64,000 nucleotides of DNA, taken from assembly GCF_001649575.2 (NCBI RefSeq), contig NC_051443.1, positions 16,842,537-16,906,536 of the forward strand. The letters are read 5' to 3'. The stretch is from Kryptolebias marmoratus (taxonomy: Eukaryota > Chordata > Actinopteri > Cyprinodontiformes > Rivulidae). The position numbers and the translations under genes are program-made. Under the pieces are notes generated by a model. It worked only from the letters and a program-made list of their open reading frames with translations, had not been told where the DNA came from and did no database searches. Below, piece after piece: positions 54,243-64,000 of the stretch (position 1 is its first letter; the number at the start of each line of letters is the position of its first letter).

Positions 54243-55319
54243 CAGTTGTGGTCAGAGGTTTACATATACTCATCACAGGCATGAATGTTGCATTCATTTA
54301 GGCTTTTTCCAGGGTGGAATACAACATAAAATAAGAATTGGGTGCACAAGTTTGAAATTAGTGCGGATTTTCTCTAACCCACACAAGCTCAAAAATACAC
54401 ACCTCAACTAAAGTTTGGTTAAATGTCCTGTAGCAAGTCGGACCTTGACTATGTGCGGTTTGTAGCCATCAACAAGCTTCTGGTATATTTCTGGCTGAAT
54501 ATTTGACCACTCTTCTTAGCAGAAATGGTAGAGTTAATTTAAATTGCTTGGTTTCCTGGCACAGGCCCAACTTTAAAGCATAGTGCACAAATATTTTCAT
54601 CTGGGTTGCAGTCGGGACTTTGGGAAGGCCACTGCAGGAAGCTTAATGTTAGTGTGGTTTATCCAGTTCTGATGTGCGTTTGGGATCATTGTCCTGTTGA
54701 AATGCTCAACTGTGTCCAAGTCGCTTGTCATTGCGGCCAAATAGCTCAACCACTGTCTTGTTTAACAATATTTTTTCTCCAGAAGACATTTGGCTTGTCC
54801 ATATAGGCAGCTGCAAATTACAGTGGAGCTTAATTGTGTCGCTTTTTGGAGCAGTGGCTTCTTTCTTTGTTGACATCCTGTCAGTACATAGTCATTTAAA
54901 GCCAGCTTTGCTGTGGACAGAGTGTTCAGGTCATGGAGCGCTTGAGCCCTGGTAGTTCCTGGGTTATTTCTAAACATCTTAACTAATTTTCTTTTTTCCG
55001 AGGGTAACATACCTAATGATCAATCCAGTGATTGCCAAACATATACTCTTCACACTTTCAAAAAGAAACTACCAGCTGCAGTCATGAGTCCTAAAGAGAT
55101 GTTGTCTACTCAAGACATTAGAGAATCTTCAGCACCTGTGAGCCTTTATGCATAATTTTGATCCTGTGTGGATAAGAGAAAATCTACAACAAAATCAAAT
55201 GTTTTATGTTGTATAGTCATTTCACTCTGGAAAACAATGATTCAAATTAATCATTAAAAACCTTCAAATTAAAATGATATTCATTAACATGGATATAAGT
55301 AAACTTCTTATAGGAACTG
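54243..55319 (-). mobile_element. Degenerate Tc1-type transposon (transposase remnants on the minus strand)
   Basis: The left end TACAGTTGTGGTCAGAGG, continuing TTTACATATACTCAT, mirrors the right end, whose reverse complement begins TACAGTTCCTATAAGAAG and continues TTTACTTATATCCAT. TA occurs at 54241-54242 and 55320-55321, giving the expected target site. This is the CAGT..GGTTTACATA type of terminus found in fish Tc1 elements. On the minus strand, 55010-54762 encodes an 82-codon remnant. It contains FRNNPGTTRAQALHDL and GCQQRKKPLLQKATQ, matching the transposase region between the helix-turn-helix and the catalytic domain. Further transposase-derived DNA with stops and shifts extends leftward to about 54400 (matching the coding strand for a WPSQSPD-like motif near 54610). 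Total length, about 1.08 kb, is short of the roughly 1.6 kb of intact relatives, so it is deleted as well as frameshifted. It sits in the intron antisense to unc5c. Confidence 0.88.
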
Positions 55320-55836
55320 TATGATATCGAATGAATAGCATCAATATGTTTTGTGAATGTTCTTTCACTACATAGACTATACATATGCATGAGTATATAA
55401 TACATATACTCACACAAATCTATATGTACAAGCACAGATATGCACACTCTGTGAAAGCAGCATAATCTGCTCGAGAGTGGCAGCTGTGGGTAGAGGCATT
55501 TGTTCTGAGGAAGATTTGTTTGTTTGGGTCCTGGCACCCAAATGAGCAGTAATCAGAGGAGTTAGCAAACAGGATTGTGTTAGCCATGATGCCAAGAATC
55601 CACCCCCACAGGGCCCAGACGTAAACAGCTCAGTCCTCAGCCTTTATAATCAGGCCAGATTGACAAAAACTCACATTGTGTGAGGTTAATGTGGTTTAAT
55701 GCCAGTTGACTTTTTAAAATTTTATTACTTGCTGTAGTTTTCACCTGTTATTTGTGCAACCCTGTGTATTTTATGCCATTTTCCTTGGCTTTTGTCTCTG
55801 AACCTTTTTCTTCATCCTCTCTGTCCTTCCCTGCAG

Positions 55837-55980
55837 GCCTGGTTGTGAGAGAGGCCAGCATAGAGATCACTCGGCAGCAGGTGGAAGAGTTGTTTGGGCC
55901 TGAGGACTTCTGGTGTCAGTGTGTGGCTTGGAGCTCCGCTGGAACCACCAAGAGCCGTAAAGCCCACGTCCGGATCGCCT
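55837..55980 (+). CDS. unc5c: unc5c-like netrin receptor, internal exon (probably exon 3; second half of Ig domain 1)
   Basis: This 144-nt exon is preceded by a C/T-rich tract ending CCTGCAG and followed by the donor GCCT|GTGAGTAT; both boundaries are phase 1. The split glycine codon (G from the previous exon plus GC) restores the family motif SGL.VRE. Residues 78-124 read [19 protein letters not shown] onward, then [20 protein letters not shown] and RKAHVRIA. Cys103 and Cys105 of the WCQC motif are the second-half partners of the Ig1 disulfides, and Trp108 is conserved. The [12 protein letters not shown] text is diagnostic of UNC5 family members, and the combination with [11 protein letters not shown] favours UNC5C. 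A His (KAHVRIA) replaces the Tyr usual at this position in the mammalian proteins I recall. The reading frame stays open past the donor for 71 nt, but that extension (starting CEYLPRS) does not resemble the family, so it is intron. Confidence 0.95.
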
Positions 55981-56125
55981 GTGAGTATCTCCCACGCAGC
56001 TATTACCTTCTCTCTTATATTTTATATTCCTCTCCAAACAAAATCTCTTGATGCCCAGACAGTTCATGTCACAGATTGAGTTCTGCATCATCACAGAGAG
56101 CAAAGTCGGTCCTTAGAAGGCTGTT

Positions 56126-56846
56126 ATCACCCACCACTGGAGACGAAAAGGCGATTGTTTTTGTAAAATATATCATGAACCACAAGATAGATTTATATGA
56201 AGCTCTAAAAAGGCAATCGCTAGATGTACATCTATAACTGATTAACTTCTGGAGTTAACTACATTCAAAATGGCCGCCACCGCTGAGCGACTCTAGCAAT
56301 CATAAAAGTTGCTATAACTCAGCAGATTTTACAAGTATTGAGATACAGTTTTATGTGGTAGTAGCTGAGCATTGTTCCCAACACATTGTCTTAGGGCTGA
56401 CTGATCACATGAGATCTGTTTCCATTAACTATTGAAGTCAACAGTGTCTTGTCTGTTAGCAAAATATCCCATGAACCACTGGACAGATTGGAATAAAACT
56501 CTCGGAAAGTAATCACTGGATCGAATTCTACAAATGATTAACTTTTGTGGACAATCTATCTCAAGATGGCTTACACAGCCTACTGACATTAGCCTACACA
56601 AAAATGACTATAACTTAAACAAGTTTACAAATGTTGAGCCAAAATTTAATGTGGTAGTAACTGAGAGTCATTCACATCAAATACTCTGAGTGCTACATAT
56701 TGGCAATATTGCATGAGATTGCACATAATGTTTTTTTCAAGGTTTCAGCTTTGTTATTTGTCAACATAAGGTGATCTTAGTCAAAGACTCTGGCACGAAG
56801 GCCCTGGGCAATATACATTCCTCCAAGGAATGCTGGGCCTTTACTT
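56126..56846 (-). repeat. Interspersed repeat family R1, full-length dimeric copy
   Basis: The most complete copy, in minus orientation within the 7-kb unc5c intron. Two units repeat at a spacing of about 291 nt: ATGAACCACAAGATAGAT near 56173 and ATGAACCACTGGACAGAT near 56471, each followed by a TAATCACTGGAT- or CAATCGCTAGAT-type sequence and an ATGGCYGMCACMGC-like block. It ends with ACTCTGGCACGAAGGCCCTG, CATTCCTCCAAGGAATGCTG and GGCCTTT. No open reading frame of note. Confidence 0.78.
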
Positions 56847-57769
56847 ACTATTGTTGTAGGTGTATAAATCTAAGTTAGTTTTCTTAGGTCCAACATCAAC
56901 CTTCAAAAGAAGCACAGAGGAAGTGGAGAGCTGAAGCAGTGTTTATCCACAGACGCTATAATATGGTGCATGTTTATACCACTGTTCCCTCTTTCTTTCC
57001 CTCCGTGGCCCTCATTTGTTTTTAGTCTGTGTGTTTGTCCTCTTTCTGAATAACACAACACATTTTTTTTTCCCCTCCTCCAAGTAATGAGAAACAGTCT
57101 GCACCGGCTCTGAAGTTTAGCTTCATTTTAGCCGTCTTCCCCAAAGGAAGCTCCAGTGAGAATCCAAAAAGTAAAGAAACCCCTGAAGACTCAGTGTGGT
57201 AAACAAACTTGTTTAAGTGTAGTTGCAGCATCAAGGCAACATTTTTGCAACACAACATGGATTATGTAACTCAACTGCTTTTGCGCTGTTGTCAACATGT
57301 CACCTAGCAGGACTTCTTTTGGAGCATCAGCTAGACTGGTGCACTTCCCAGCTCTTGTCAGTCATTTTTATGAAGGTGACAGACACTTTTGCCCAAGTTT
57401 GCACTTTCTTTTTCTCTTTTTGCCTATAATGTAACTAAATATTTGGCTGGCAACTCAATGTCACTTTAAGAATGAGTTTATATATACAATATGTTGCAGA
57501 AGACAGCAAAGTAAAGAGTGTATGTAAATGATTTTCTGCTAAAACGGTCAGTTTAACCACTTAGCATCCATGTGTCTCAATTATAACCATTTAAATTCTT
57601 TACCTCACCTCTATCTCAACATATAACTCCCGACTGTCTCTCACCTGCTATTTGTTCCTATTTTCTTCACAGTTACTCTCTAAATTTTGTATAGTCTTCT
57701 TATTTCAAACACCAGTGGCTCCTATTACTGCTTCTATTATACCAGCCTGGTGGATCAGAATCATGCCTC

Positions 57770-58250
57770 TGTCTCCACACCGAGCACGCTCCTGCTGCTC
57801 CACCTCCTATAATCACCCGTGATGAGGGGCCTGCCAGCACTAACCTATCCCTCAAATCACAATGGACCCCTCTTCCCCTCCCATTAGCTTCTGCTGAATG
57901 GATTAGCTCCTCTACTGGGTTTTCTCTTCAGGCAGGCTTCTTGTCAGAGGCAGACTCCATCCCGTTAGGCTAATGGAAACCGGGGTTGTTTTCCTCCCCT
58001 CTCCCATCATCTAAACATATGCAGTTTAATCCGATGGTGAGTCACAGCAAGCGCTGGTGAGCTGAAAGATTGCTGTGTTAAGGAAGCAGCTTTTAAATTG
58101 GCTGCCCAAGCATAAAGTGCAGTGGGAGTGGAAGATGGAATGGAAAAAGTCCCTCAAACATTTATAAAATTGTTTTAATTGGCCTCCATTATTTGGATGT
58201 GGCGATTGCTTAGCAAACGCAGGGGAATAAAAGTATGGGCGCAAAAGTTC
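57770..58250. other. Unique intronic block, candidate conserved non-coding element
   Basis: Longest stretch of non-repetitive, GC-balanced sequence in the 7-kb intron, with repeated TTAGCTT/ATTAGCT words, GGTGAGTCACAGCAAGCGC (an AP-1/MAF-like TGAGTCA) and TTTTAATTGGCCTCCATTAT. Appearance only. Confidence 0.22.
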
Positions 58251-58875
58251 AATTCATCAAATTAACAAAAATCCATTTTAAAGGTCTTGAGAAAGTTAAT
58301 TGTTTTCAGAAAGCTGGAAAATGAATTTCTTGTCTGTTTCAATTTTTATAGTTTTGCTAAGACCTCAGCTGTGTTGCAAGTGACTTCACTAACATTTTAC
58401 TATTGATTAAAAATCAGCCCCCAAGAGTGTTCCCTGTCACTCCTAATCTAGCCTCGCTCCAGTAGCTAATGATTTACTCAGCGAGAAATAAACCATTCTA
58501 GAGTGTGAGGCTGCAGTGAGTTAGCACGACATGTAGCCAAACACATCCACTTAAGGTAATGGTTGTCATATGTGCATCTTTCCACGGACTTGCAAGGTTT
58601 GAAGTGTTTGTGTGGAGAGGGGAGAATGGCGTGACGGCCACAGGAATGTAGACTCAGCTAGTCTCAGACCGCTCGGTGCACCACATGGCCGTCCGGGTTT
58701 ACGAGAAGTGAGGGGAAAAAAGAAACTTGAGACGGAAGAATACTTTAAACCCACGTTCAATAAAAACATGTAGTGTTTTTATTGGTAATTACAGTTTTAT
58801 CAATAATGCAAATTATGAAAAAGAAACAATATAAGGGAATAAATTCAGACTTTTTTTTTTTGCTGTTCTCTTTTC

Positions 58876-58958
58876 AGGGGTCTCCACAGCGAGTCATTCT
58901 CCTCCATCTATCTCTGTCTTCTGCATCCTTTGTCTTCACTCCAATTACCTCTATGTCC
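58876..58958. repeat. Fragment of a dispersed fish repeat
   Basis: GGGGTCTCCACAGCGAGTCA, TTCTCCTCCATCTATCTCTG, TCTTCTGCATCCTTTGTCTT, CACTCCAATTACCTCTATGT matches the order of a repeat I recall as widespread in teleost genomes. Only about 80 nt remains, directly followed by an A-rich run and the 33-bp inverted repeat. Confidence 0.45.
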
Positions 58959-58974
58959 CCCCCAAAAAAAGAAA

Positions 58975-59088
58975 AAACAAAGACAAGTGGACTTCTATTC
59001 TGTAGCTAAAGACATAAATTTAGAAAGCTCCTCAGATGAGAAGCAAAACGTTTTCAGCTACAGAATAGAAGTCCACTTGTCTTTGTTT
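58975..59088. repeat. Perfect 33-bp inverted repeat with 48-nt spacer
   Basis: The arm at 58975-59007 (starting AAACAAAGACAAGTGG, ending TATTCTGTAGCT) is the exact reverse complement of 59056-59088 (starting AGCTACAGAATAGAAG, ending GTCTTTGTTT). The spacer contains CTCCTCAGATGAGAAGCAAA, ACGTTTTC. That spacer followed by the right arm resembles a dispersed fish repeat with a 'gatgagaagcgaaacgttttcaa' core. The left arm therefore looks like an inverted copy of the right. Confidence 0.9.
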
Positions 59089-59107
59089 CCTAACCTTTTC
59101 TGACTTT

Positions 59108-59360
59108 AACATGTCCTGGCAAAATGGATTGTCTCCAAAAGTTGATCAGTTGTAGATTTACATTAAAATTTGTCCAGTGGTTCATGTGATATTTTGCTAA
59201 CAGTTGAGCAGAGTTGTATCTGAATAGCTTAGGGCAAAACTTTAGATGTAGCTCCTGCACAATCTGTAATCCTTCAGAATATGTTTTTTGCTCACGGTAC
59301 AAACAAAAGAACAAACACCAGCAAAAACATGACTTCGCCTTCAGTGGTGGGCGGTAATAA
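59108..59360 (+). repeat. Interspersed repeat family R1, rearranged partial copy
   Basis: Contains TTGTCTCCAAAAGTTGATCA, GTTGTAGATTTACATTAAAA, TTTGTCCAGTGGTTCATGTG and ATATTTTGCTAACAG, then about 110 nt of sequence not seen in other copies, then AACACCAGCAAAAACATGAC and TTCAGTGGTGGGCGGTAATA. The middle segment is either an insertion or a variant form of the right end. Confidence 0.62.
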
Positions 59361-61652
59361 GTCAAAGCTTTGAGTAAATGTTTTGTTGAGGCACAAACCA
59401 GCTTTAGCCTAAAGAAGATTTAAAAAAGGTCATTTGTGGCAACAAAGAGGTCAGCTTTCTTCCTGTTTGTGTCTGCTGCCTGGAATTTTATTACGAAATA
59501 TCTTTGGTTCAAACTTAGCCCCTCTGGGACCTTATCACCAGTAAGTGGCTGCCAGTTTTTACGGTTTACTCTAAACAGCCCAGTGGCGTGCTGAATTACT
59601 GCACACTGAGCAGCCATATCGGTACCCATGAAGACTTCCATACGCTATAACACTTTTATGTGAGGAAATCAAATTTAATTTATTAGATTTCGCTGCGGTG
59701 CATATGCCGTAAATCAAAATGTATCAGGGAATAAAAGAATGTGTGACTGAATAGCCTCCTCACCTGTCACACTGTGTCTGCGTAATCTTTTGTCTTTTGG
59801 AAGTGCTTGAGGAAGTATATCTCTATACTTCCTCTGTCGCAGAATGACTTTTAAACTACAAAACAGCAGTACTTTTTATACATTTTCCTTTCTGACTTGG
59901 GGAAAAAAAATAAACAAATAATATATTTGCCCTTGAATCAGATTCTATGAACTTCTGTCAAAGAAAAAGCCCCTCTAGTTATTACTTTTTTCAAAAAATT
60001 TCAACCAGAAATTGCTTTCAATTCAACTCAGCTTTTATAACTCAGAAATTTGTGGAATTGAAGCATATATTATTACCTGAAAACATGCTCTTAAGTTGAA
60101 GGACAACCGCTCTTGCAGAAAGCTTATTTAATCTTTTTTGTCTCTCACAACAACAAAAATGAACCCCAAAATGACTATAAATATTGTTTAGTGCCTTCAG
60201 GTCGAAGCTAACCTTTTATTGTGCAACAACATGATTTAGTTTCTTTTTATAGAACAGTTGACACTAAACAGCAAAATGTCTGCATTTAAATTTATTGTCT
60301 TCTAATTGAATAGCTATTTAACTGAACAAAAGCAAACGATGATAATTAAAATCATTATTGACTCATTTTAAGACATCTTTCTTCTTAAATACTTAAAAAT
60401 GAATCAGGGGTTGTCTAAAACAATCTACCTTGGTTTTATGCAGGCTGCATTATTTCTGTTGATGACATTTTAGGGAGAACAGCCATGTCCTTTCCCAGAT
60501 TAAGATGATGAATAGGGATCTTTTCTCTTTTTTTTGTGGACAAAGTTAGGGATGATGGGAAAATAAAATTTTAAACCTCTGTATTTTTAGGCTTACTGTA
60601 AAACAGTCTGATTTGATTTCCTCTCTGGTTAATCCTCCCCATGAACACAGGACTGTGCACAAGTATATTTTTCCATCATGAAGGTGCCACATTTTTATTT
60701 TTAATTGAAAAAAAAACAAAGAAACTAAAATGTGAATTTATTTTCTTTGGGGGGAAAAAAAGGTTTTCTGTGGTTAGTGTAGTTATTAACAATCACAGTG
60801 AATGTCTTGTTAATAGTGTAGCAGTGAGATTTTTTACATAGAAGGATATTGTATTAAGGGAGTTTGGAGGATTGATTGTAGATTTAATGCGTCAGACTCT
60901 AAAGTTGAAAAACAGTGCTATAAATCCCCATCAGTTCTCCCCTTTCCGAGCCCAACCCAGAGTCATTAGAACAAACGTAATGGGAACAGCTGTCCACTTC
61001 ACAAAACTGCAGTCATGCCACATCTAATGGTTGATTTTGTGAGACGGTGACGTAGGCTGTTAATTTCGTGGGTCAGCATCAGCATTGCTTCACTAGAACT
61101 GCAAGCAATGAATAGTAAAAGGTGTTCCTTGTAACCAGTTTTTAGCTTTTGTTAAGTATAAACCTTAACTGTTAACTTTCCTCTTTGAGGAAAAATAGCA
61201 ACTAGTCAAAAGTTGAACATTATGAGTTGGAACGAAGTGGAAGAAATGTGGAAAGATTGGTGTGCGATGAGTCTCCAGCCAGGAATATCTTTCATGGAAA
61301 TCTGTAGTCTTACTTTACATTTGGGACACGGCTGCATGGAAGTTTCCAACAGTGTCAGTCTCACATTAAGTGAGTTAATAATTGGGTATTTAACGAACGT
61401 GTATTCCTCCAAACAGCCTACAGGGTGTAGTCCTTAAAGATAATGCTGCACCTGTCAAAAGTTGATTGTTTAAATGTTAGCATGAAATGAGATGCCAACA
61501 ACCAATTTATTACAAAGAGGACAAACGATGGAAAAAATATTGAAAAATAAGCCTGAATGGGAGGTGGAGGAAAGAGGCAAATTCAGCAGAGAATGCCAGT
61601 TTTATTGCTTACTTTTACTTAACAAAGCAGCTCTTTTATTTAAGTAGCAGAG

Positions 61653-62222
61653 TAGAGGTCGACCAGTCGGTGCCAGTTTTTAGAAATCAAGGCAGCCGAT
61701 GGCGGATTTACAAAGCCAACTTGTTTGTTTGACTGAAAAATTCAATAGTTTAATTTTCATATACGCTACAATCCGTTAGATAGAAAAAAATAAGCACCGG
61801 ATGCTTTTAATTTAGCCATGACGCCATATGCAATTCAATACACATTTTTATCTGTGCGACAGTTTGTTCAACACTGAGTGCAGTTCTACTGTAGGTGTAA
61901 AGGTATCCACATTTTCTCCCTAAAAGTTATTATTTCTGTCTAACAAAATTGAAATATCAGGCTCTGAAAAAAAATTAATGCACTACCCTTTCCCTGGTAA
62001 ATATGTCATTGTTTTTTTAAAAGTTAGGATCAAGTTGACTTCCATTTTGGTCTGCCAGTGTTGACAAAAGGACAAGGTCAAATACAACAACACTAGGGTG
62101 GACATAGGTGTGCTTTCCTTTTAATTGGCTTGGTACACTCAGGTGGTACCAATGCTGATTATTTAAAAAAATATAAGAATGGACCTAACTTATTGTCCGA
62201 CCAATCAGTCGGTTTGGCTCTA
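61653..62222 (+). mobile_element. Probable non-autonomous DNA element with TAGAG..GACC ends
   Basis: Begins TAGAGGTCGACCAGTCGGTG followed by CCAGTTTTTAGAAATCAAGG, CAGCCGATGGCGGATT. It ends with TTGTCCGACCAATCAGTCGG, TTTGGCTCTA, whose reverse complement begins TAGAGCCAAACCGACTGATT and resembles the left end. The TAGAGGTCGACCGAT-type terminus is one I associate with a widely dispersed teleost repeat. The 570-nt interior is AT-rich with no coding potential. A target-site duplication is not clear, so superfamily is not assigned. Confidence 0.5.
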
Positions 62223-62984
62223 TAGAAGAACAAAAAGGCAGGGCCAACAACGGTACAAATGTTACAAAACGTATCCAAAAACAAAATGTTTTACATCTTA
62301 CTGAGATTACCTCTGAATGCCAACAACATCACAGAACATGTAGAGTTGTGTTTTCTTTCCATTGCGGCAGTAAGGACACAGAATCCACACCTTCTATTTC
62401 TTTTTCCCCCTTAATCAGTGTTTTTAGGCAAGTTAGGATTGTTCACTGTCTATACTGTGACATAGCAAACATCAAAGTCATCATGTAGAAAGCCTTGGGT
62501 TATGTCTCAGCAGGGAAATGAGTGCAGAAAAAAGGAGTTATTGTGAAGTACTTTGTGGAAAGGGAACCTTTTTTTGTTGGAGTCTCTTGCTGTATGATGG
62601 TGACTGTTCACATCTTGGTCCATTCAGCATGATATCTGTCTAAGAGGCCTCAGACTCCTGTTCAGGACAACCTTGGTTATCCTGACCTGTCAGCTTCACT
62701 TTACCTCCCTACACTTGCCAATTAGGATGCTCCTGCCCATTTTTATTTTCAGTAAAGTGAACAAAAAAGTATCTTCTGATGCAATTAATAAATCTTCTTA
62801 GAGACCAACCCACAGATCTGTTTTTTGTTAATCAATGTTTCATCACTTGACTCAACATTCTACCTCAGAATTTCTCATCTACTTGTGAATGCCTGCCTGT
62901 CTTTTCTACAGCTACCTGTCAATCAGATATACTGTCCTGAAGGTTCATACGGATGCACCGTGTGTTTTTGCCTGTTCCCTGCAG

Positions 62985-63088
62985 ACCTGAGGAAGACATT
63001 TGATCAGGAGCCTCTTGGGAAGGAAGTGTTACTCGAGCAGGAAGTGTTGCTGCAGTGTCGCCCACCTGAAGGCATCCCACCTGCTGAG
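62985..63088 (+). CDS. unc5c: unc5c-like netrin receptor, internal exon (probably exon 4; start of Ig domain 2)
   Basis: This 104-nt exon follows the acceptor TTCCCTGCAG and ends at GAG|GTAAGG. It starts in phase 1 and ends in phase 0. The split codon T+AC gives Tyr125, yielding [15 protein letters not shown], then [18 protein letters not shown]. This is the linker and first strands of the second Ig-like domain, with Cys149 (LLQC) as its first disulfide cysteine; the partner cysteine lies in the next exon, outside the window. The RPPEGIP.AE motif is shared by all UNC5 paralogues, and [11 protein letters not shown] is UNC5C-like (A and B have NF.QEPLAKEV). The expected continuation, VEWLKNED, is absent after 63088, consistent with an exon end there. 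Together the three exons encode about 159 residues without a stop. Confidence 0.94.
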
Positions 63089-64000
63089 GTAAGGTTTGAA
63101 AGGCTGCAATACTGAACTGCTGCACTACACCTAATAAATAAGTTAGTGTTTGTCTAAAAAGATAAACACTAATGTGGTCATGTTAGCCAGAGGAAAGACG
63201 GCAGTCATGATGGCCCCTACTAAGCCGAGCTAAAAGCTCTCACCTCAAATCCAGTAAACTGGCTTCTCTGAAAAGAGGTTTATGTGATTTTCACTGACTT
63301 TTTGGGGTCAGTTTCTGATTACATGTCACCATCATTTCTGCTGTGATTTTTGTATAGTATTTAATGGACTGCTAAAACACCCAACACCCACAATATTACT
63401 CATTCAGCCAATGTATTTAGAAACGTAGCAGTTCTATTTTTTGTCTGTTCTGTTATTTTACATGAAAAGCAGCATATTTTGGCTCAGTTCTGAACTGATA
63501 TATTTCAGAAGCTTTAATAAAACAACACTGAATAAATCTGACACAGTACAGTGCACAGATAATGACATTTTCCACCACTGCATGGGCTGTTAAAGTGCTT
63601 TGGGTATTTCCTGAATATCAGCTAGTCGTGACAGTTTGGAAAAAAGAAAATTGTAATTGTATGCAGAAGGGGAAAAGAATAAGTGTCACTGTGCAACCTT
63701 GGCTTAGTTAATATCTCTTTCTTGCCCTTTGTGGGTTAAAGGGGTAGGTAGTGAATTCTGTAAAGACTGATTGACCTGGAAAAGCTGAGTCAAGTGAGCG
63801 GAACTGTGCAGCATTTATCCCCGCTGAAAGTGCTGACAGGTTATATGGACTTTACATTGAGAACTTGCTCTCCCTGTACGATCCAGCTTTCAGTCTGTTT
63901 CAGTAAGTTCACACTGTGGTTATGATTGGCTTGGTGCAGCGTCTGATTCCTCAGCTGGATTCCAATTATGGCCCATTTAGTATGCTTTCTGTGCTGAGAA
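63089..64000 (+). other. unc5c: start of the next unc5c intron
   Basis: Begins with the donor GTAAGG in phase 0 and runs off the window. No repeat, RNA gene or further exon was recognised in these 912 nt. The next exon should start with codons for VEWLKNED-like sequence of Ig domain 2. Confidence 0.85.

Larger units (their letters stand above)
55981..62984 (+). other. unc5c: unc5c intron between second and third window exons (7004 nt)
   Basis: GT-AG intron in phase 1, donor GTGAGTAT and acceptor TTCCCTGCAG. It contains a dimeric copy of the window's commonest repeat family (56126-56846, minus) and a shorter copy (59108-59360, plus). A repeat fragment followed by a 33-bp perfect inverted repeat lies at 58876-59088. 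A GTCGACC-ended element lies at 61653-62222. The region 57770-58250 looks like unique, possibly conserved sequence. I see nothing identifiable in 59400-61640. Confidence 0.9.

Noticed and set aside
55981..56051. Read-through extension of the Ig1 exon in the same frame
   Set aside because: A strong donor sits at 55981, the extension shows no family similarity, and splicing restores the expected YLRKTF motif.
58975..59088. Hairpin as a transcription terminator or microRNA precursor
   Set aside because: Rho-independent terminators do not apply to this genome. The stem is embedded in repeat sequence with a 48-nt loop, so a microRNA is not supported without small-RNA data.

Overview
The window is vertebrate, almost certainly teleost fish, nuclear DNA. 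It is AT-rich, dominated by non-coding sequence, and carries GT/CT microsatellites, Tc1-type DNA transposons, a tRNA-related SINE and other interspersed repeats of the kind seen in fish introns. None of the long open reading frames is a stand-alone gene. The only protein-coding signal I can support is three short exons on the + strand, at 47146-47376, 55837-55980 and 62985-63088. All three have good GT-AG splice sites. Their junctions join in one frame to give about 159 residues of the extracellular part of a netrin receptor of the UNC5 family. The wording of the peptide (for example [56 protein letters not shown]) fits UNC5C better than UNC5A, B or D.

Layout: 1-47145 is the 3' part of a very long intron (probably intron 1; the signal-peptide exon is not in the window). 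47146-47376 is probably exon 2 (N-terminal segment and first half of Ig domain 1). 47377-55836 is an 8.46-kb intron. 55837-55980 is probably exon 3 (second half of Ig domain 1). 55981-62984 is a 7.0-kb intron. 62985-63088 is probably exon 4 (start of Ig domain 2). 63089-64000 is the start of the next intron. The rest of Ig2, the TSP1 repeats, transmembrane segment, ZU5, UPA and death domains must lie downstream.

The introns hold several repeat families. One unnamed family has eight copies or fragments in both orientations; some copies are internal dimers and one carries a micro-inversion. There are two internally deleted Tc1/mariner-type transposons with TA target sites (36291-36996 and 54243-55319) and a minus-strand tRNA-related SINE with intact A and B boxes (30961-31256). 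There is also a family with 'GTCGACC' ends (50225-50370 and 61653-62222), a hAT-like outward-facing repeat pair, and two recently formed-looking hairpins (47693-47737 and 58975-59088). A few intronic stretches rich in homeodomain-type TAATTA/ATTA words look like candidate conserved non-coding elements, but that needs cross-species alignment.

I did not find a novel multi-gene system. The more unusual observations are structural: the dimeric repeat family, the micro-inversion, and the long perfect inverted repeat apparently made by copying part of a repeat in reverse.
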